This document shows, piece after piece, positions 60,040 to 64,000 of a stretch of DNA of 64,000 nucleotides. The stretch is from an uncultured Bilophila sp. (GTDB taxonomy: Bacteria; Desulfobacterota; Desulfovibrionia; Desulfovibrionales; Desulfovibrionaceae). Below the pieces are notes generated by a model. That model did no database searches. It saw nothing but the letters and a program-made list of their open reading frames with translations, and was not told where the DNA came from. The stretch covers positions 79,291-143,290 of the forward strand of contig CAJUHZ010000002.1 in NCBI GenBank assembly GCA_910585945.1, written 5' to 3'. Every line of letters begins with the position of its first letter. The stretch's first letter is position 1. Both the position numbers and the translations under genes were made by a program.

Positions 60040-60100
60040 GTCAGCCCTCATGAAAACGCCGCCCGCGAAAAGCCGTTTTTTTCGTCCGGCGGCGCTTGAC
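60040..60100. repeat. R1 element, truncated copy
   Basis: Begins with an intact terminus, GTCAGCCCTCATGAAAACGC, and the next hairpin arm (GCGAAAAGCCG), then breaks off after GTCCGGCGGCGCTTGACC. Confidence 0.6.
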
Positions 60101-60135
60101 CCGCCCGCGCACAGGGCGAAAGAACGGTTCCCGAC

Positions 60136-60714
60136 ATGCAATGGTTTACGCACAAGACAGTAACCCTGGCCGGGGCGCTGGCCGTGGGAGCGCCGGCGAT
60201 CGGCCTGGTGGGCGCGCTTGTCGGCAGTGTCCTGCCCGATATGGCGGACACCGCCCTTGCCGGCGGGAACCAGCAGCGCTGGCGGCGTCTGCACCGTCAG
60301 ACCACGCACTGGTTCGGCTGGTATCTGGGCATCATCGCCGTGGGCGTGTGGCTGTCCGCGCGCGGGCTGGGCGACGCGGGAGGGGCGTCGGCCGTTGCGG
60401 ACGCGCTGGAAGGTCTGGCCCGCTCCCTCGGCCTGAAACGCCTCACTGGCGCGGGCGAAGCCGGGGCAAGGCTGCTTGGCGACGCCGTGATCTGGATCGG
60501 CCTTGGCGGGCTGAGCCACATCCTGCTCGACAGCCTGACGCCCATGGGCGTGCCGCTTCTGCCGCAAGGCGGCAGACGGCGCTTCGGCCTCGGGCTTGTC
60601 CGCACCGGAAGCCTTGCGGAGCGGCTCTTCCTGATCGTCGCCCTCGGGCTGATCGCCGCGCAATTCAAGGAAGTGCGGGATCTCTTCGCCCTTGTCCTGC
60701 GCCGTCTGGGGTGA
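60136..60714 (+). CDS. YdjM-like inner-membrane metal-dependent hydrolase family protein
   Basis: A 192-residue protein of the YdjM/DUF457 family. It has three or four hydrophobic segments and the conserved acidic and His motifs: ALVGSVLPDMADTALA (DxD-like), LHRQTTHWFGWYLG (H...TH) and GGLSHILLDSLTPMGVPLLP (H...D). These residues could bind metal. Function in cells is unclear. It lies 98 bp after the second ABC permease and converges with the methionine synthase gene. Confidence 0.9.
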   Translation: MQWFTHKTVTLAGALAVGAPAIGLVGALVGSVLPDMADTALAGGNQQRWRRLHRQTTHWFGWYLGIIAVGVWLSARGLGDAGGASAVADALEGLARSLGLKRLTGAGEAGARLLGDAVIWIGLGGLSHILLDSLTPMGVPLLPQGGRRRFGLGLVRTGSLAERLFLIVALGLIAAQFKEVRDLFALVLRRLG

Positions 60715-60725
60715 ATTATCCAGCC

Positions 60726-63257
60726 TCAGGCCTTGGCCTTGCGGGCGGCCATGATGCTTTTGGCCAGGCGCACGGCGTCCACGGCGTCGGAGGAATAGCG
60801 CGCGCCGATGCTTTCGGCAAAGGCGGGCGTGACCACTGCCCCGCCGACCATGACGTCGATATGCATCCCCTTTTCCCGGACGAGCCGCACGGTGTCTTCC
60901 ATGCGGACCATCGTCGTCGTCATCAGGGCGGAGAGGCCGATGATGTCGGCCTTGTGTTCGACAGCGGCGCGCACAATGTCTTCGGCCTTCACGTCCTTGC
61001 CGAGATCCACCACATTGAAGCCGTGATTGCCGAGCATGAGCGCCACAATGTTTTTGCCTATGTCGTGGATGTCGCCTTCCACGGTGGCGAAGACGGCCAC
61101 CGGGCGTTCCGTGACGTCCGAGCTTTTTTCAAGCAGGGGGCGCAGGCGGGCAAAGGCGGTCTGCATGGTTTCGGCGGATCGCAGAAGCTGGGGCAGAAAG
61201 TAGTCGCGCCGCTCGTAGCGCGCGCCCACTTCGGTAATGGCCGGGATAAGCCGCTCGCGCACCAGGGCGAAGGGATCGGCCCCGGCGTCCAGTTCGCGTT
61301 CCACCAGAGTGATGATGTTCTCCCGATCGCCCTGAATGACGGCCTCTTCCACAGTGGCGGCCACGGCATGGGCAAGGCGCGCGGTCGTCGCGCGGCTGCC
61401 GCCTTCTCCGCCGGGGGCGGCTGTCCAGCCCGCGTATTCGCCCACAAAGCGCGCGGCGTCGCGATCCCGGCCCATGAGCACGTCCGACGCGGCGCGCGCC
61501 TCGCGCAGACGTTCGGCGGACGGATTGGCGATGCACGAGGACAGCCCCGCGCCCACGGCCATGGAAAGGAACGTGGCGTTGACCAGTTCCCGCGCGGGCA
61601 GGCCAAAGGAAATGTTGGAAAGGCCCATTGTCGTGGGCAAGCCTTGCGCCGCGCACCAGCGGATGGTCTCAAGCCCTTCCCGCGCCGCGTCCGCGCTGGA
61701 GGCCACGGCCAGAGCAAGCACGTCCACCAGCGCCAGCCGACGGGGGATGCCGAGGCGCTCGGCGTCGGCCAGCAGAGCCTCGATGATCGCGATGCGTTCG
61801 GACGCCTTGACCGGGAGCTTCGGCCCGCGCAAGGGAAGCAGGATAAACGGCGCTCCCCACTGGCGACACAGCGGCCCCAGGCGTTCCATGCGCCCGCTTT
61901 CGCCGCTGACGGAATTGACCAGGGAAGAAGCCGGACAGCACGGGAGCGCCGCGGCAATGGCGTCCGCATTGGAAGAATCGAGCGCCAGCGGTTCGGCGCA
62001 CTTGCCCGTCAGCCGCTCCACCAGTTCGGGAAGGAGAACCGTTTCGTCCACAAGGGGCGCGCCCACGTTGACGTCAAGCACGGGCGCGCCAAGCGCGATC
62101 TGCTCCGCGGCAAAGCGGAGGGCAAGCCCGTATTCGCCAGCGGCCAGTTCGGCCTGGAGAGCTTTTTTGCCCGTGGGGTTGATGCGCTCACCGATCAGCG
62201 TGAGCGGCTCATTCCCGCCGATGCGCACAAGCCTTGTCCGGGTGGTGAGCGCAATGCCCCGGCCCGCGGCGCGCTCCACCGGCCGGGAGCCGGCCCGCAC
62301 GGCGTCGGCCGCCCGGCGGAGCGCGGCGATATGCTCCGGCGTGGTGCCGCAGCAACCGCCCACGGCCCGCGCGCCCCGCTCCACAAAAGCGGCCGTCTGT
62401 TGCGCAAAGGGAAGCGGCGGCAGACGGAAGACAGTCTTGCCGTCCACCAGTTCGGGCAGGCCGGCGTTGGGTTCCACAAACACCGCCGCATCGTTGCCGA
62501 CAACGGCAAGCAGCCGGTCCGCCAGCGGAGCCATTTGCTCCGGCCCGGCCCCGCAATTGAGGCCGATGCCCTCAACCCCGAGATTGAGCATGGTTTCAGC
62601 AAAAATTTCCGGGGAGGATCCGGTAAGCGTCGCGCCGTCCTCGAACGTCATGGACGCCATGATCGGCAGATCGCACTCCGCGCGTATGGCGGCAACAGCC
62701 AGGCGGACTTCCGCCAGATCGAACTGCGTTTCGATGACGAGCACGTCCGCGCCGCCCTGCGCCAACCCCCGCGCCTGTTCCCGGTAGGCCGCGTACAGTT
62801 CGAGAGGCGGCAGATCGCCAAGCGGCCTGACAAAGCGGCCGCACGGCCCCATATCCCCGCCGACAAAACACGGACGGCCGAACCGGGCCGCGGCTTCGTC
62901 CGCGGCGGCCCGGGCGATGCGGGCCATTTCACGGTTGAACGCCGTGGCGTCCAGAACGCTTCCGTCCGCGCGCGTCAGGGGCGGGAGCTTGAAGCGCGTG
63001 CCGCCAAAGGTAGCCGTCAGGATGATGTCCGCGCCGGCGGCCAGATAATCCGCATGGATGCCCTTGAGCACGTCCGGCCGGGCCAGGCAGAAACGCTCGG
63101 GCGGCTCTCCGGCCGGGAGACCGCGCGCCTGGAGCAGAGTGCCCATGGCGCCGTCGAAAACAAGGGGACGGCAGGACAAGGCGGAAGCGCCGGAGAGATC
63201 GGACGGATCGGACCGATCTGTCCGGCCGGCGGCGAGCATCGCGCGAAAATCGGCCAC
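60726..63257 (-). CDS. metH: Cobalamin-dependent methionine synthase, short form
   Basis: Transfers the methyl group of 5-methyltetrahydrofolate via B12 to homocysteine. 843 residues: a homocysteine-binding barrel (VFDGAMGTLLQARGL; zinc site GLNCGAGPEQM and AVGGCCGTTPEHIAAL), pterin-binding barrel (LTLIGERINPTGKKALQAEL), B12 cap helices, and the B12-binding domain with ATVEGDIHDIGKNIVALML (base-off His). The C-terminal activation domain of E. coli MetH is absent, as in many anaerobes. The start is GTG 63257, which has AAGGAG seven bases upstream; an extended in-frame start is not credible. Confidence 0.94.
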   Translation of the reverse strand: MADFRAMLAAGRTDRSDPSDLSGASALSCRPLVFDGAMGTLLQARGLPAGEPPERFCLARPDVLKGIHADYLAAGADIILTATFGGTRFKLPPLTRADGSVLDATAFNREMARIARAAADEAAARFGRPCFVGGDMGPCGRFVRPLGDLPPLELYAAYREQARGLAQGGADVLVIETQFDLAEVRLAVAAIRAECDLPIMASMTFEDGATLTGSSPEIFAETMLNLGVEGIGLNCGAGPEQMAPLADRLLAVVGNDAAVFVEPNAGLPELVDGKTVFRLPPLPFAQQTAAFVERGARAVGGCCGTTPEHIAALRRAADAVRAGSRPVERAAGRGIALTTRTRLVRIGGNEPLTLIGERINPTGKKALQAELAAGEYGLALRFAAEQIALGAPVLDVNVGAPLVDETVLLPELVERLTGKCAEPLALDSSNADAIAAALPCCPASSLVNSVSGESGRMERLGPLCRQWGAPFILLPLRGPKLPVKASERIAIIEALLADAERLGIPRRLALVDVLALAVASSADAAREGLETIRWCAAQGLPTTMGLSNISFGLPARELVNATFLSMAVGAGLSSCIANPSAERLREARAASDVLMGRDRDAARFVGEYAGWTAAPGGEGGSRATTARLAHAVAATVEEAVIQGDRENIITLVERELDAGADPFALVRERLIPAITEVGARYERRDYFLPQLLRSAETMQTAFARLRPLLEKSSDVTERPVAVFATVEGDIHDIGKNIVALMLGNHGFNVVDLGKDVKAEDIVRAAVEHKADIIGLSALMTTTMVRMEDTVRLVREKGMHIDVMVGGAVVTPAFAESIGARYSSDAVDAVRLAKSIMAARKAKA

Positions 63258-63459
63258 GGGCGACTCCTTGGAAAAAACAGGTGCAGAAATCCCCAGCAAA
63301 GCCGGATGTGGGGAACGGGCTTGCGCACGGAAACCGGCTTGCACGCAGATTCCCACTATGCCATTGCCGGCCCCCCGCCGCAAGCGACGCCGCACGGCAT
63401 AGCCGGAACAGACAACAGGCTGAAAAAAGCGCCGCATGGACATGAAACTCGTGATCCAC

Positions 63460-63485
63460 GCGGCGTTTTCATGAGGACTGGCCCT
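63460..63485. repeat. R1 element, terminal fragment
   Basis: GGCGTTTTCATGAGGACTGGCC resembles the inner end and terminal inverted repeat of R1 in reverse orientation. Too short to be certain. Confidence 0.4.
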
Positions 63486-63500
63486 CTTGCAGCCTGAAAC

Positions 63501-64000
63501 CTATTGCATCTTTTGGGCATCGTTTTTCTGAAGCTGATCAACAAACGCCTGCAGCGATTCCGCCCGGTATGCGGAAAGGGTCAATTTGCGCAGGACGGCC
63601 GCGTCGGAAAGCGCCGCGATACGGGACGCCACGGACACAGGAAGCCTGCCGAAACGAACTTCCAGAAAATCCCGCAGGGCAAGGCCCAGACCTCTGGCTT
63701 CTCCCCAGGCTTCTCCTTCCGTTCTTCCCCGGGCTTCTCCTCGGGCTTCTCCAATCAATATACCCTGCCGGGTATATTCATCTTTCCATTGCGCGGCGCG
63801 TTCTTCCAGCATGGCCTCTCCTCTGGCTTCTCCGATAAGAATGCCTTGCCGAATGTATTCTTCCTTCCATTGTGCGGCGCGCTCTTCCAGCATGGCTTCC
63901 CCCCGAGCTTCTCCAATCAGAATACCTTGCCGGATGTATTCTTCTTTCCACTGTGCGGCGCGTTCTTCCAGCATGGCGTCAATCTCCTGCAAGTCATGAA
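63501..64000 (-). CDS. C-terminal part of an Rpn/PD-(D/E)XK-type protein with three 27-residue repeats
   Basis: The frame is open to the right edge, so the N-terminus (where the nuclease core of Rpn family proteins would be) lies outside. Three tandem repeats (MLEERAAQWKEEYIRQGILI-GEARGEA, 81 bp each, at 63894-63974, 63813-63893 and 63732-63812) are nearly identical at protein and DNA level. They lead into a Gly/Arg/Glu-rich bridge (RGRTEGEAWGEARGLGLALR) and a final domain (FLEVRFGRLPVSVASRIAAL) like DUF4351. Rpn proteins promote RecA-independent recombination and DNA cleavage. Probable identity is based on recall. Confidence 0.72.
   Translation of the reverse strand, partial: HDLQEIDAMLEERAAQWKEEYIRQGILIGEARGEAMLEERAAQWKEEYIRQGILIGEARGEAMLEERAAQWKDEYTRQGILIGEARGEARGRTEGEAWGEARGLGLALRDFLEVRFGRLPVSVASRIAALSDAAVLRKLTLSAYRAESLQAFVDQLQKNDAQKMQ

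Noticed and set aside
63258..63480. Possible cobalamin or SAH riboswitch upstream of metH
   Set aside because: There are GC-rich hairpins, but I cannot find the conserved core sequences of either riboswitch, so I do not call it.
63732..63974. Three short repeats that might suggest a CRISPR array
   Set aside because: The units are contiguous, 81 bp long, have no spacers and encode an in-frame protein repeat.
1..64000. tRNA or rRNA genes
   Set aside because: No cloverleaf with a GTTCRA-type T-arm was found in the spacers by eye; a covariance-model scan could not be run.

Overview
The window looks like chromosomal DNA from a member of the Desulfovibrionaceae (sulfate-reducing or gut Desulfovibrio/Bilophila-type Desulfobacterota). 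The reasons are GC-rich coding DNA (clearly above 60% by eye), two large porins of the 'outer membrane homotrimeric porin' type typical of that family, a selenocysteine-containing SelD, an anaerobe-style Feo iron-uptake locus, and a short cobalamin-type methionine synthase. I see no rRNA, tRNA, CRISPR array, transposase or complete prophage.

Layout. (1) 1-619: tail of an unidentified gene. (2) 801-23703: one long minus-strand cluster for a surface glycan. It is read from a glycosyltransferase at 23703 through an HldE-like protein with reversed domain order, a deoxyhypusine-synthase-like protein, a GmhA-like isomerase, a radical SAM protein, a HAD-phosphatase/kinase fusion, a split transketolase, methyltransferases, glycosyltransferases and an MsbA-like ABC exporter. 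It continues through an AT-rich acyltransferase/radical SAM insert, a dehydrogenase, an epimerase, two paralogous unknowns and a sugar C-methyltransferase. The gene set suggests that transketolase, GmhA and HldE homologues supply a heptose or other higher sugar that is then decorated and exported. (3) 24081-25503: three small Xre regulators, two with operator-like palindromes just upstream. (4) 25504-28588: mostly non-coding. It holds a possible hydrophobic micropeptide with structured RNA, selD with an in-frame UGA and SECIS hairpin, and a nest of short repeats. (5) 28589-30088: porin 1, whose promoter region lies between 23-bp inverted repeats. (6) 30205-32488: comM, with a 40-bp duplication of its 3' end bracketing a DUF1640 gene and a decayed restriction-methylase fragment. 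(7) 32547-41547: SulP transporter, glmS, a small lipoprotein, a MazEF-type toxin-antitoxin pair, a membrane protein broken at a (TC)6 tract, and an unknown anchored protein. (8) 41731-47558: complete RND tripartite efflux operon. (9) 47723-48452: HicAB. (10) 48775-56401: an iron locus of FeoA, FeoB, a GxxxG-rich anchored protein, a P1B-type ATPase with SCA in place of CPC, an HMA-like protein lacking CxxC, a small membrane protein and porin 2, resembling ferrosome (fez) clusters. (11) 56651-60714: hslV, a polar amino-acid ABC transporter without its ATPase, and a YdjM-like protein. (12) 60726-64000: methionine synthase and the tail of an Rpn-type protein with three 27-residue repeats.

The intergenic spaces carry several families of short hairpin-rich repeats. 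At least two of them have terminal inverted repeats (142 bp and about 163 bp) and look like non-autonomous, MITE-like elements. The most unusual items are the ferrosome-like iron cluster, the UGA-containing selD, the SSR-interrupted membrane protein, the inverted repeats around the porin promoter, the comM 3'-end duplication, and the micropeptide/structured RNA at 25.8-26.0 kb.
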